From Nonomuraea gerenzanensis (lineage in GTDB: Bacteria > Actinomycetota > Actinomycetes > Streptosporangiales > Streptosporangiaceae): a stretch of 64,000 bases of DNA. The notes beneath the pieces are model-generated. The model was not told the origin of the DNA. It worked only from the letters and a program-made list of their open reading frames with translations, and searched no databases. Location: NCBI RefSeq assembly GCF_020215645.1, contig NZ_CP084058.1, forward strand, positions 9,734,001 through 9,798,000, in the 5' to 3' direction. Of this stretch, positions 25,498 to 32,849 are shown one piece after another (the first letter of the stretch is position 1; each line of letters opens with the position of its first letter). Made by a program: the position numbers and the translations under genes.

Positions 25498-25589
25498 CCG
25501 GCTCTCTTTCCGGGTGGGCTCATCGCGGCGACACGAGATTCACGAAGTGTGATTTCTCTCGTTTCCGGCACTGTCAGAAGGAGATCGAC

Positions 25590-25796
25590 ATGGCCACCGG
25601 CACCGTCAAGTGGTTCAACTCGGAAAAGGGCTTCGGCTTCATCGCGCAGGACGGCGGCGGCGCCGACGTCTTCGCCCACTACTCCAACATCGTCGCCAAC
25701 GGCGGCTACCGTGAGCTGGCCGAGGGCCAGAAGGTGGCCTTCGACGTCGTCCAAGGTCAGAAGGGCCCGCAGGCGGAGAACATCGTCGCCGCCTGA
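25590..25796 (+). CDS. Cold-shock protein (CspA family)
   Basis: 68 residues, full length for the family. The nucleic-acid-binding motifs RNP1 (KGFGFI) and RNP2 (DVFAHY, normally VFVHF) are present after the [10 protein letters not shown] start. AGAAGGAGAT gives a strong ribosome site. It acts as a single-stranded nucleic acid chaperone in the cytoplasm. The preceding 5' region contains a terminator-like hairpin and the gene is followed by a strong stem-loop at 25814, so it is probably monocistronic. Confidence 0.97.
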   Translation: MATGTVKWFNSEKGFGFIAQDGGGADVFAHYSNIVANGGYRELAEGQKVAFDVVQGQKGPQAENIVAA

Positions 25797-25813
25797 CGAC
25801 GCGCAAGCACGAT

Positions 25814-25868
25814 GACCGGGTCCGGGCAGGAGCCGCGGGCCTGGCCCCGGCACCGCCCGGGCCCGGTC
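25814..25868. terminator. Putative terminator after the cold-shock gene
   Basis: GACCGGGTCCGGGC pairs with GCCCGGGCCCGGTC over 14 bp with one G-U pair, separated by 27 bases that may fold further. It begins 17 bp after the stop codon; there is no U-tract, as is usual in high-GC actinomycetes. Confidence 0.6.
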
Positions 25869-25974
25869 TCGTCGTGCCGGTCCGGCCGTCCGCGGGCCGG
25901 ATCCCGACCGCCCGGGAGCAGGCACATTTCGGCTCGGGCTCGATTTATTCGCCGGTCAGGCGCATACTTGCCCA

Positions 25975-26205
25975 ATGAGACGTACTTCGCCGGCCGGCCG
26001 GCGACGCCCGCCGGGCAGCCCCTTCAACACCCCGGAAATACCTCCCCCGCCCATCGAGCAGTTTGTGGCCGGAGATCGGGTGAGCCACGACAAATTCGGG
26101 CTCGGCAGAGTCCTCGCGGTTGGCGAGGATGACACCGTTCTCATCGATTTCGGCGCGGAAACGTATCGCATCGCCTCGCCGTACGCGAAACTCGTGAAGC
26201 TGTGA
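25975..26205 (+). CDS. Small tudor/SH3-like protein resembling the UvrD/PcrA C-terminal domain
   Basis: 76 residues. After a basic, proline-rich N-terminus (RRTSPAGRRRPPG), residues 29-76 read VAGDRVSHDKFGLGRVLAVGED and end YRIASPYAKLVKL. This is the pattern of the small beta-barrel at the C-terminus of UvrD/PcrA helicases (GDRVxHxKFGxGxV), which contacts RNA polymerase. As a free-standing domain it may bind RNA polymerase or nucleic acid. Single gene; the start is the only ATG in a suitable position. Confidence 0.65.
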   Translation: MRRTSPAGRRRPPGSPFNTPEIPPPPIEQFVAGDRVSHDKFGLGRVLAVGEDDTVLIDFGAETYRIASPYAKLVKL

Positions 26206-26446
26206 CGAGCGCCGCTCCGCCCCCGGTGCTCGCCTGACTCCGCCTGAGCGAGCAGGATGGTCCACTGGGACGGCTCCCCGACCGCGGCACCGTAGAGGCA
26301 CCGTAGAGGCAAGGCCGCGCGATCCGTCCGAACCGGCGAGCCGGCCTCGTCGCCGGTCGGCTCTGCGACAATCCGGAGGATCCATCATCAGCGAGCCCAG
26401 CGCACGCACCGTACGCCGTCGCATCGTCGAGACCGCGACCTTCGGC

Positions 26447-26812
26447 ATGGGCGAGCGGTCCCACCACGAGACAGCCAGCTGGACGTGTCCCCACGGGCGG
26501 CATGTCGGCCAGGGCTGCGTGACGTGCTACCGCGCCACGGTTCAGCCCGACCCGGCACTGCCGCTGTGGTCGGCCGTGGTGTGGTTCACCTCGCCCCGGC
26601 CGATCCCGATCAAGGTGCTGCACGACGTGCATCGCCACGATCGCGACTTCGCCCTCGGCCAGCCCTCGACGCCGCTGGTCTTCCTCCTGACCGGGCAGGC
26701 GCGCGCGGCCCAGGGGGTGGAGGCGGTGGCCTGCCTGGTCGGTTTCCTGCTCCAGAGCCGGGGCGCCATCGACGACTTCACCGTGACCGAGGTGCGCGCC
26801 ACCCGCTTCTGA
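26447..26812 (+). CDS. Hypothetical protein with CxxC zinc-knuckle-like motif
   Basis: 121 residues from the first ATG. TCPHGRHVGQGCVTC contains three Cys and two His and may bind zinc. The C-terminal half (PIPIKVLHDVHRHDRDFALG, LLTGQARAAQGVEAVACLVGFLL) is helical; no domain recognised. Coding-like sequence continues in frame upstream to a good GGAGGA at 26375-26380, with ATC codons at 26384 and 26387 where a start would be expected and no ATG, GTG or TTG between. The true protein may therefore begin at about 26387 with a rare ATC start. Confidence 0.6.
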   Translation: MGERSHHETASWTCPHGRHVGQGCVTCYRATVQPDPALPLWSAVVWFTSPRPIPIKVLHDVHRHDRDFALGQPSTPLVFLLTGQARAAQGVEAVACLVGFLLQSRGAIDDFTVTEVRATRF

Positions 26813-27009
26813 CGTGCCGATCGGTCACCCCTCGTGCGCAGCCGCGTTCACATTCCTGCCCGCCGAGGGGATTAGGCACCCGATCGACGGCAAGAGGGAT
26901 AGACGAGGTCCAGCAGAGGGCTTCGTCTCGCTCGAGGTACGAGGCGTGCGCCGGTGTGGACTTTCCTTCTGGACGCGACGACTGCCGCAACTGGAAGCAG
27001 GACACATCC

Positions 27010-27822
27010 ATGACCGTCCAGAGCATCGAGTTCCACACCATGACCGCCGAAGAGATCCTCGTCGCCATGGTCGAACCAGACATCTGCGAACCCGACCGGA
27101 TGCGGCTGCGCGAGCGGCTCGTCCAGATGCACCAGAGCCTGGTGACCGAGATCGCCCGCCGCTACCGCAATCGCGGCGAGCCGGCGGAGGACCTCTTGCA
27201 GGCGGCCTACGTCGGCCTGGTCAAGGCCATGAACGGCTTCGACGCCGGTCTCGGGCACGAGTTCCGCGGCTACGCGGCCGTGACCATGGCCGGTGAGGTC
27301 AAGCGCCACTTCCGCGACCGCACCTGGGCGGTGCGGGTGCCGCGGCTCTTCCAGGAGCGCCGCTCCGAGCTCAACCGGGTCACCGCCGAGCTCACCCAGG
27401 ACCTCGGCCGCTCCCCCACCCTGACGGAGCTGGCGGCCAGGATGCGCCTCCCCGAAGAGGAGGTGCTGCTGGCGCTGGAGGCCTCGACCGCCTACAGCAC
27501 CCTGTCGCTGGACGCGCCCATCGGCTCGGACGAGCCCGACTCCGCCTGCCTGGGCGATCTCATCCCGGACTACGACCAGTCGCTGGACACGCTGATCGAC
27601 GCGCACGCCGTCAAGCCCCTCATCGACGCGCTGCCTGAGCGGGAGAGACACATTCTGCTCCTGCGCTTCTACGGCAACCTCACCCAGGCGGAGATCGCCG
27701 CCGAGTTCGGCATCTCGCAGATGCACGTCTCCCGGATCCTGCGTGCCGTGCTCACCAAGCTGCGCGCGTCGCTGACGACCATGGACGCCGGCTCCGACCG
27801 CCCCTCCCACGCGGCGGCCTGA
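27010..27822 (+). CDS. SigB/SigF/SigG-type alternative sigma factor
   Basis: 270 residues. Region 2 (EPAEDLLQAAYVGLVKAM, FDAGLGHEFRGYAAVTMAGEVKRHFRD), region 3 (LNRVTAELTQDLGRSPTLTEL) and region 4 (ALPERERHILLLRFYGNLTQAEIAAEFGIS) are complete, with the wording typical of stress and sporulation factors of actinomycetes. It heads a run of plus-strand genes encoding RsbR, RsbS, an RsbT-like kinase-phosphatase and a hybrid kinase, so it is the likely output of that pathway. A separate RsbW-type anti-sigma factor is not seen nearby. Confidence 0.92.
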   Translation: MTVQSIEFHTMTAEEILVAMVEPDICEPDRMRLRERLVQMHQSLVTEIARRYRNRGEPAEDLLQAAYVGLVKAMNGFDAGLGHEFRGYAAVTMAGEVKRHFRDRTWAVRVPRLFQERRSELNRVTAELTQDLGRSPTLTELAARMRLPEEEVLLALEASTAYSTLSLDAPIGSDEPDSACLGDLIPDYDQSLDTLIDAHAVKPLIDALPERERHILLLRFYGNLTQAEIAAEFGISQMHVSRILRAVLTKLRASLTTMDAGSDRPSHAAA

Positions 27823-27926
27823 CCGGCTCGGCACGGCCGCCCCTGCTCTGGAGGCAGCAGGGCAAAACGGTATAGCCTTCACAGGTTCTACAACGAAATA
27901 TTGCCTATGCCCCGCGGGAGCACATC

Positions 27927-28790
27927 ATGACCGTTCACGGCGAAGCCGACCGGCTCCGAATGGAAGTGCTCCTCAAGGAGCGGGGTGAGGCCATCCTCAA
28001 GCGCTGGATCGATCTGGCCGCGGTCAGCGGCGGCGGCCACGCCGATCGGGTCCTGCTGGCCGGCCGGCTCACGGAGATCCACCACGCCCTGTGCCGCTCG
28101 CTGGAGCAGGACGGCGACACCAGCGACCTGCGCGGGCTGCTGGCGGAGCTGTCACGCGGCCAGGCCCGCGAGGGGTTCACCCCGTCCGACACCGCGACCG
28201 TGGTGTTCAGCCTCAAGCAGGCGGTCTACGAGGCCGTCGAGTCCGACGAGGACACGGGCACGCTGCGCGGCTACATCTGGTTCTCCCGGTACGTGGACGA
28301 GCTGGGCCTGTTCACGTTCGAGACCTACGTCACCGCCCGCGAGCGGATCATCTCCGGCCAGGCCGAACAGTTGCTGGAGCTGTCCACTCCCGTGGTGAAG
28401 CTCTGGGACGGCATCCTGGCGGTGCCGCTGGTGGGCACGCTGGACTCCGCCCGTACCCAGGTGGTCATGGAGAAGCTGCTGCAGGCGCTGGTCGAGACCG
28501 GCGCCGGGCACGCGGTGATCGACATCACCGGGGTGCCCGCGGTGGACACCGAGGTGGCCCAGCACCTGCTCAAGACCGTGGTGGCGGCGCGGCTGATGGG
28601 CGCCGAGTGCGTCGTCTCCGGGATCCGGCCGCAGATCGCCCAGACGATCGTCGCGCTGGGTATCCAGTTCGGCGACATCATCACCAAGTCCTCGCTGGCC
28701 GACGCGCTGGCGCACGCGCTGCGGCGCAGCGGCGTACGGGTCCCGGGCGCGGCGGACCAACTGGCCGGCGCGGCGTCGGAACGGTCCTGA
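27927..28790 (+). CDS. RsbR-type stressosome sensor with C-terminal STAS domain
   Basis: 287 residues. The N-terminal 150 residues are an all-helical RsbRD-like sensor rather than the globin fold of Bacillus RsbR. The linker and STAS domain hold PLVGTLDS with Thr171 and TGVPAVDT with Thr208, matching the two phosphorylated threonines of RsbR (T171 and T205). The stop overlaps the RsbS start by one base (TGATG). By homology it would build the stressosome core with RsbS and be phosphorylated by the RsbT-like kinase. Confidence 0.88.
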   Translation: MTVHGEADRLRMEVLLKERGEAILKRWIDLAAVSGGGHADRVLLAGRLTEIHHALCRSLEQDGDTSDLRGLLAELSRGQAREGFTPSDTATVVFSLKQAVYEAVESDEDTGTLRGYIWFSRYVDELGLFTFETYVTARERIISGQAEQLLELSTPVVKLWDGILAVPLVGTLDSARTQVVMEKLLQALVETGAGHAVIDITGVPAVDTEVAQHLLKTVVAARLMGAECVVSGIRPQIAQTIVALGIQFGDIITKSSLADALAHALRRSGVRVPGAADQLAGAASERS

Positions 28791-29170
28791 TGGACCGGGT
28801 CCCCATCCTCAGGCTCGACGACCTCCTCATCGTCTCCATCCAGCTCGACCTGGAGGACCAGGGCGTGCTGGCGTTGCAGGAGGACCTGGCCGAGGTCATC
28901 GTGCGGACCTCCGCTCGGGGCGTGATCATCGACATCACCGCCGTGGAGATCGTCGACTCCTTCATCGGCCGGATGCTGGCCGCCATCGCCTCCATCTCGC
29001 GCGTGCTGGACGCCGAGACGGTCGTGGTGGGCATGCGCCCGGCGGTGGCCATCACGCTGGTCGAGCTCGGCCTGTCCCTCGGCGGCGTGCGTACCGCCCT
29101 CGACCTGGAGAAGGGCGTCGCGCTGCTCGGCAACCGCTCTGCCGCCAGGGCGGTCCCGGTGCCCAGGTGA
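28790..29170 (+). CDS. rsbS: RsbS-type STAS protein
   Basis: 126 residues, a lone STAS domain. AVEIVDSFIGRML contains Ser57, equivalent to the phosphorylated Ser59 of Bacillus RsbS, and PILRLDDLLIVSIQLDLED is the usual N-terminus. The ATG overlaps the RsbR stop. In the known system, RsbS sequesters RsbT until phosphorylated. Here the kinase partner is the following gene, whose N-terminal half is RsbT-like. Confidence 0.9.
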   Translation: MDRVPILRLDDLLIVSIQLDLEDQGVLALQEDLAEVIVRTSARGVIIDITAVEIVDSFIGRMLAAIASISRVLDAETVVVGMRPAVAITLVELGLSLGGVRTALDLEKGVALLGNRSAARAVPVPR

Positions 29171-29207
29171 GCGGCGGCACCGAGCTGACCGGCGTGACGG
29201 TGGTCAC

Positions 29208-30236
29208 GTGGAGCAGCTGATCCGCTCCGGGCACGAGATGTGGATCCGGGTCGAGGAGGCCGGCGCGATCGGGGCGGCCCGCCGCGCCGCGACCGTGCTG
29301 GCCGGAGCCCTGGGCTTCGCGGAGGTCGCCCGCGAGCGGGTGGCCATCGCGGTGAGCGAGGCGGCCTCCAACCTGGTCGCGCACGCGGTGGAGGGGATGA
29401 TGCTGATCCGGCCGCACCTCTTCCCGACCGAGGCGGGCGCCGAGGCGGCGGCGGTCGAGGTCCTCGTCCTGGACCGCGGGCCCGGCATCGCCGATCTCGG
29501 CCTGGCGCTGCGGGACGGCTACTCCACCGCGGGCACGCTGGGCGTCGGGCTGGGCGGCATCACCCGGATGACCTCGGCGCACGACGTCTACTCCGTCCCC
29601 GGCAAAGGCACCGTGATCTGGATGTGCTTCACCGCCGACGACCGGCCGCCGCCCGCGTCGCGGGTGAGCGGGCTGAGCAGGCCCATCGGCGAGGAGCACG
29701 TCTGCGGTGACGCCTTCGCCTGCTTCGACACGCCGCGGGCGGCGGTGGTGATGATGTGCGACGGGCTCGGCCACGGCGAGCCGGCGGCGGAGGCCTCGCG
29801 CCTGGCGGTGCGCGTCTTCCAGAGCCACGGCGAGCTGCCGCCGGTGCCCCTGCTGGAGCGGCTGCACGAGGCGCTGCGGGCGAGCAGGGGCGCCGCGGTG
29901 GCGGTGGCCAGGCTCGACCGGGCGAGCGGGCGCGTACGCTTCGCCGGGGTGGGCAACATCGCGGCCTGGATCGTCCGCCCCGACGGCCGTCAGGGCCTGA
30001 TCTCGCTGCCCGGCATCGCCGGGCAGTACAGCAGGACCTTGCGCGAGTACGAGTACGTCGCCCCGCCGCACAGCATGATCGTGATGCACTCCGACGGGCT
30101 GTCCGGCCGGTGGGACATCGCGGCCTATCCCGGCCTGACGGCCCGCTCCCCCGCGGTGGTGGCCACCACGCTGCTGCGCGATGCGGGCACCCGCCGCGAC
30201 GACGCCTGCGTGGTCGCGCTGAAGGTGGCGTCATGA
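29208..30236 (+). CDS. RsbT-like kinase fused to an RsbX/SpoIIE-like phosphatase
   Basis: 342 residues from GTG 29208. Residues about 1-140 are a GHKL ATPase of the RsbT type: N-box AVSEAASNLVAHA, DRGPGIAD and TLGVGLGGI. Residues about 150-342 are a PP2C-like domain: MMCDGLGHGEPAAEA, FAGVGNIAAWI, VMHSDGLSGRW and RRDDACVVAL, close to RsbX. One polypeptide would thus both phosphorylate and dephosphorylate RsbR/RsbS. Fusions of this kind occur in other actinobacteria. Its stop overlaps the next start (ATGA). Confidence 0.9.
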   Translation: MEQLIRSGHEMWIRVEEAGAIGAARRAATVLAGALGFAEVARERVAIAVSEAASNLVAHAVEGMMLIRPHLFPTEAGAEAAAVEVLVLDRGPGIADLGLALRDGYSTAGTLGVGLGGITRMTSAHDVYSVPGKGTVIWMCFTADDRPPPASRVSGLSRPIGEEHVCGDAFACFDTPRAAVVMMCDGLGHGEPAAEASRLAVRVFQSHGELPPVPLLERLHEALRASRGAAVAVARLDRASGRVRFAGVGNIAAWIVRPDGRQGLISLPGIAGQYSRTLREYEYVAPPHSMIVMHSDGLSGRWDIAAYPGLTARSPAVVATTLLRDAGTRRDDACVVALKVAS

Positions 30237-31843
30237 GGGCGGCACCGCTGGCCACGATCCGGGTCAGGGACGACCACGACGTCTTCGCCATGCGCCGGAT
30301 GGGCCGCGAGGTCGCCGCGGCGGCCGGCATGTCGGAGCAGGACCAGATCCGGGTGGCCACGGCGCTGAGCGAGGTGGGCAGGGAGCTCGTCATCGACGGG
30401 GGCGCCGACGTGCGGGTCGACTTCCTGCTCGACGCGGACGACCTGGTGATCTCGCTGACCCTGCCGCTGACCCTGCCGCTGGCCCTGCCGCTGACCCTGC
30501 CCTCCGGCGGCCACGACCGGGCCGAGGGCGTGACGATGGCGGCGCGGCTGATGGACGCCGTCGAAACCGACCGGCCCGGCGAGCTGCTCCTGCGCAAGCG
30601 GATCGGCGCCACCCGCTCGCGCTCGGCTGAGCAGATCCGCGCCGCCGTCGAGGAGCTGCCTCCCGGCAGCGCGCTGGACGAGCTGCGCCAGCAGAACCGG
30701 GAGCTGGCCTCGACGCTGGAGGCCGTGCGCCTGCTCTACGCCGAGCTGGCCGAGAAGTCGCGGCAGTTGCAGCAGACCGGCGAGACCAAGGACCGCTTCT
30801 GGGCCACGGTCAGCCACGAGCTGCGCACGCCGCTGCACTCCATCATCGGCCTGGTCGGGCTGCTCACCGGGCCGTGCGCGTCGCCGCTGAACGCCGAGCA
30901 GGGCCACCAGGTCCAGCTCATCGGATCCTCCGCCCGGACGCTGCTCGACCTGGTGAGCGAGCTGCTCGATCTGGCCAAGGCGGAATCGGGCCGGCTGGAG
31001 CCACAACCGGCCGAGGTGGACGTGGTCGCGCTGGCCGAGTGGCTGCGCCTGACCCTGACGCCGACGTCCGGGGACGCACGCGTCGAGCTGACCGTACACG
31101 TCGCGCAGCCGCCGCCGGCGGTGTGGGCCGACGAGGCGATGCTCACCCGGATCCTGCGCAACCTGCTGGCCAACGGCCTGAAGTTCACCGAGGACGGCGA
31201 GGTGCGGCTGGCCATCGCCGACGATCCGGCGACGAGCGAGACGGTGTTCACCGTGACCGACACCGGGATCGGCATCCCCGCCGAGCACCTGGACCTCGTC
31301 TTCGAGAACTTCCACCAGGTGCCGGGGCCCGCTCAGGTGCGGGGCAGGGGCACCGGGCTCGGGCTGCCGTACGCCCGCGAACTGGCCGAGGCGATGGGCG
31401 GCACGCTCACCTTGACCAGCACCCCGGGGCGGGGCGTCACGGCCACGCTGCGCCTGCCGCACAGCTCTCACGACGTGCCGATGGTGCGGCGCGTGCTCGT
31501 CGCCGACGACGACCCCGCCTTCCGCGCCCGGGTCCGCCGCATGCTCACCGGGTTCGCCGCGCACGTGGACGAGGCGCCCGACGGCACGGCCGCGCTGGCG
31601 GTCATGCGCTCGGCGCCGCCCGACCTGGCGCTGCTGGACCTGCTGATGCCGGGGCTGGACGGCGTCGCGCTGTTACGGCTCATGACCGAGGACGAACGGC
31701 TGCGCGCCATCCCCGTGATCGTCATGGCCGTCTCCCCGGTGGACGGGCACGCCTTCGAGGCCGACGTGACGCTCGGCAAGCACGACCTGCGCAGGGACGT
31801 GCTGCTGGACGCCATCCGCCAGGCCATGAAACGGCACAGGTGA
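30233..31843 (+). CDS. Hybrid histidine kinase with response-regulator domain
   Basis: 536 residues. The N-terminal about 125 residues resemble a shortened RsbT-like ATPase (ATALSEVGRELVI) without a full nucleotide site and contain an LTLP repeat. A coiled coil (LDELRQQNRELASTLEAVRLLYAEL) leads to the H-box VSHELRTPLHSIIG, N-box LLANGLKFTEDG, DTGIGIP and GTGLGLPYA. A receiver domain follows (VLVADDDPAF, LALLDLLMPGLDG with the phospho-Asp). No membrane helix, so it is cytoplasmic. ATGA overlap with the RsbT-like gene implies input to or output from the stressosome. Confidence 0.9.
   Translation: MRAAPLATIRVRDDHDVFAMRRMGREVAAAAGMSEQDQIRVATALSEVGRELVIDGGADVRVDFLLDADDLVISLTLPLTLPLALPLTLPSGGHDRAEGVTMAARLMDAVETDRPGELLLRKRIGATRSRSAEQIRAAVEELPPGSALDELRQQNRELASTLEAVRLLYAELAEKSRQLQQTGETKDRFWATVSHELRTPLHSIIGLVGLLTGPCASPLNAEQGHQVQLIGSSARTLLDLVSELLDLAKAESGRLEPQPAEVDVVALAEWLRLTLTPTSGDARVELTVHVAQPPPAVWADEAMLTRILRNLLANGLKFTEDGEVRLAIADDPATSETVFTVTDTGIGIPAEHLDLVFENFHQVPGPAQVRGRGTGLGLPYARELAEAMGGTLTLTSTPGRGVTATLRLPHSSHDVPMVRRVLVADDDPAFRARVRRMLTGFAAHVDEAPDGTAALAVMRSAPPDLALLDLLMPGLDGVALLRLMTEDERLRAIPVIVMAVSPVDGHAFEADVTLGKHDLRRDVLLDAIRQAMKRHR
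30455..30502 (+). repeat. 12-bp tandem repeat in the hybrid kinase gene
   Basis: Four in-frame units of CTGACCCTGCCG (one CTGGCC variant) encode LTLP, LTLP, LALP, LTLP between the N-terminal domain and the coiled coil. Probable slippage-generated insertion. Confidence 0.85.
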
Positions 31844-31872
31844 CCGGAGAGCCGCCCATTCGCGGAGCCGCA

Positions 31873-31913
31873 CGGGCCCTGCCTCCGGGAGGGGAGGTCG
31901 GAGGCAGGGCCCG
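31873..31913. terminator. Strong bidirectional stem-loop after the stress cluster
   Basis: CGGGCCCTGCCTCC and GGAGGCAGGGCCCG form a perfect 14-bp stem with a 13-base loop, 30 bp after the hybrid kinase stop and just beyond the stop of the minus-strand remnant. Confidence 0.85.
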
Positions 31914-31924
31914 AGCCCTGTGGG

Positions 31925-32322
31925 TCAGCGGGTGACCTGAATGAGGGCTACCGAGCTCGGAACCTGGGCGGACTCCGGCACGGTGAGCGGGATGGCCCGG
32001 GGTCCCACGCGGCCCAGCCGCCGGCCCGCCGTGGTCGAAGGCGACGGTCAGCGTCATGCGCCTGTTGTCGCGGGTGGGGGTCGTCAGGTCGGTGATGTCG
32101 CGCACCAGCGACGCCGGATGCGCGGATCGGTCATGCCGAGGAACCGGCAGCGGATGCCGCGCGCGTGCAGCACCGGCGCGTGCTTGCGGACGGCCCGGCG
32201 GACGAGCCGCATGAGGAGGTCGATCTCGCCGGCCGGGCGCCGCCAGTTCTCCGTGGAGAAGGCGTACAGGCTCAGCCAGCCGACCCCGGCCGCGCGCAGC
32301 CTCGATGACGGCCATGACCACC
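31925..32322 (-). pseudogene. Remnant of an isoprenyl (undecaprenyl) diphosphate synthase
   Basis: Read on the minus strand, RLRAAGVGWLSLYAFSTENW and then EIDLLMRLVRRAVRKHAP are strong matches to UppS-type cis-prenyltransferases. The frame shifts near 32118, after which VRDITDLTTPTRDNRRMTL and AFDHGG continue the same family. The N-terminal catalytic part (the DGNxRWA region) is missing. After the HGG another frame gives VGPRAIPLTVPESAQVP and a stop at 31925, which may be the altered end of the same gene or of another. No functional start or intact frame exists. Confidence 0.75.
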
Positions 32323-32519
32323 CCCATAGCTTTCCGTGACCATACCACTACCTCGCGTCCCGTCCGGCACTCCTGATCCGGGCCGCGCGCGGCGGCCCGC
32401 AATCGCCGTAGCTGATAACCGCGGCTCACCTTCCCTGTTTCCGGCGGTACGCCCATCACCTTGACTGAGAGATGACCAGCCGGCGCAGCTCGCGTCGCTG
32501 TCACCGTGAGGGCGCCGTC

Positions 32520-32831
32520 ATGACTCTGGACGCACAAGGGACGAACGCGACCGTCCGCGCGGGCCTGAACGGTCAGGTCCCCCGCTGCGATCACGTCGCC
32601 GAGCTCTCCCCCGTGGAGCCGGGCCCGGCCGAGTGCGCGGCATGCGTGGCGCTCGGCCGCGCCTGGACGCGCTTGCTGGTGTGCCTGAGCTGCGGCTGGG
32701 TGGCCTGCGCCGACGACGCGCGAGGCGGTCACGCCCGTGCCCACTACGAGGAGACCGACCACCCCGTGGTCGCCGCCCTGGCAGCGACATCGACCTGGCG
32801 CTGGTGCTACGTGCACCGCCGCACCGTGTAG
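32520..32831 (+). CDS. UBP-type zinc finger protein
   Basis: 103 residues. CDH at residues 23-25, CAAC, CLSCGWVAC and HARAHYEETDHPVV give the Cys/His ladder of the ZnF-UBP fold. In eukaryotes this finger binds ubiquitin C-termini; the bacterial role is unknown. The gene lies 18 bp upstream of the desaturase gene, a pairing seen in other actinomycetes, so it may regulate or assist it. ATG 32520 is preferred; an ATG at 32472 would add 16 residues but has poor spacing. Confidence 0.8.
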   Translation: MTLDAQGTNATVRAGLNGQVPRCDHVAELSPVEPGPAECAACVALGRAWTRLLVCLSCGWVACADDARGGHARAHYEETDHPVVAALAATSTWRWCYVHRRTV

Positions 32832-32849
32832 ACGGAAGAAAGAGAACCT

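Larger units (their letters stand above)
25115..25589. other. 475-bp intergenic region upstream of the cold-shock gene
   Basis: No protein-coding gene is convincing here. It must hold the divergent promoters for the STAS gene and the cold-shock gene. It is locally less GC-rich around 25400-25560 and contains two perfect hairpins (25267-25294 and 25459-25486), so a long structured 5' leader for the cold-shock mRNA is likely. Confidence 0.6.

Noticed and set aside
23470..31843. SpoIIE phosphatase, STAS protein and the RsbRST cluster considered as one operon
   Set aside because: The STAS gene is on the opposite strand, and cold-shock and unrelated small genes with their own terminator intervene; a functional link remains possible.
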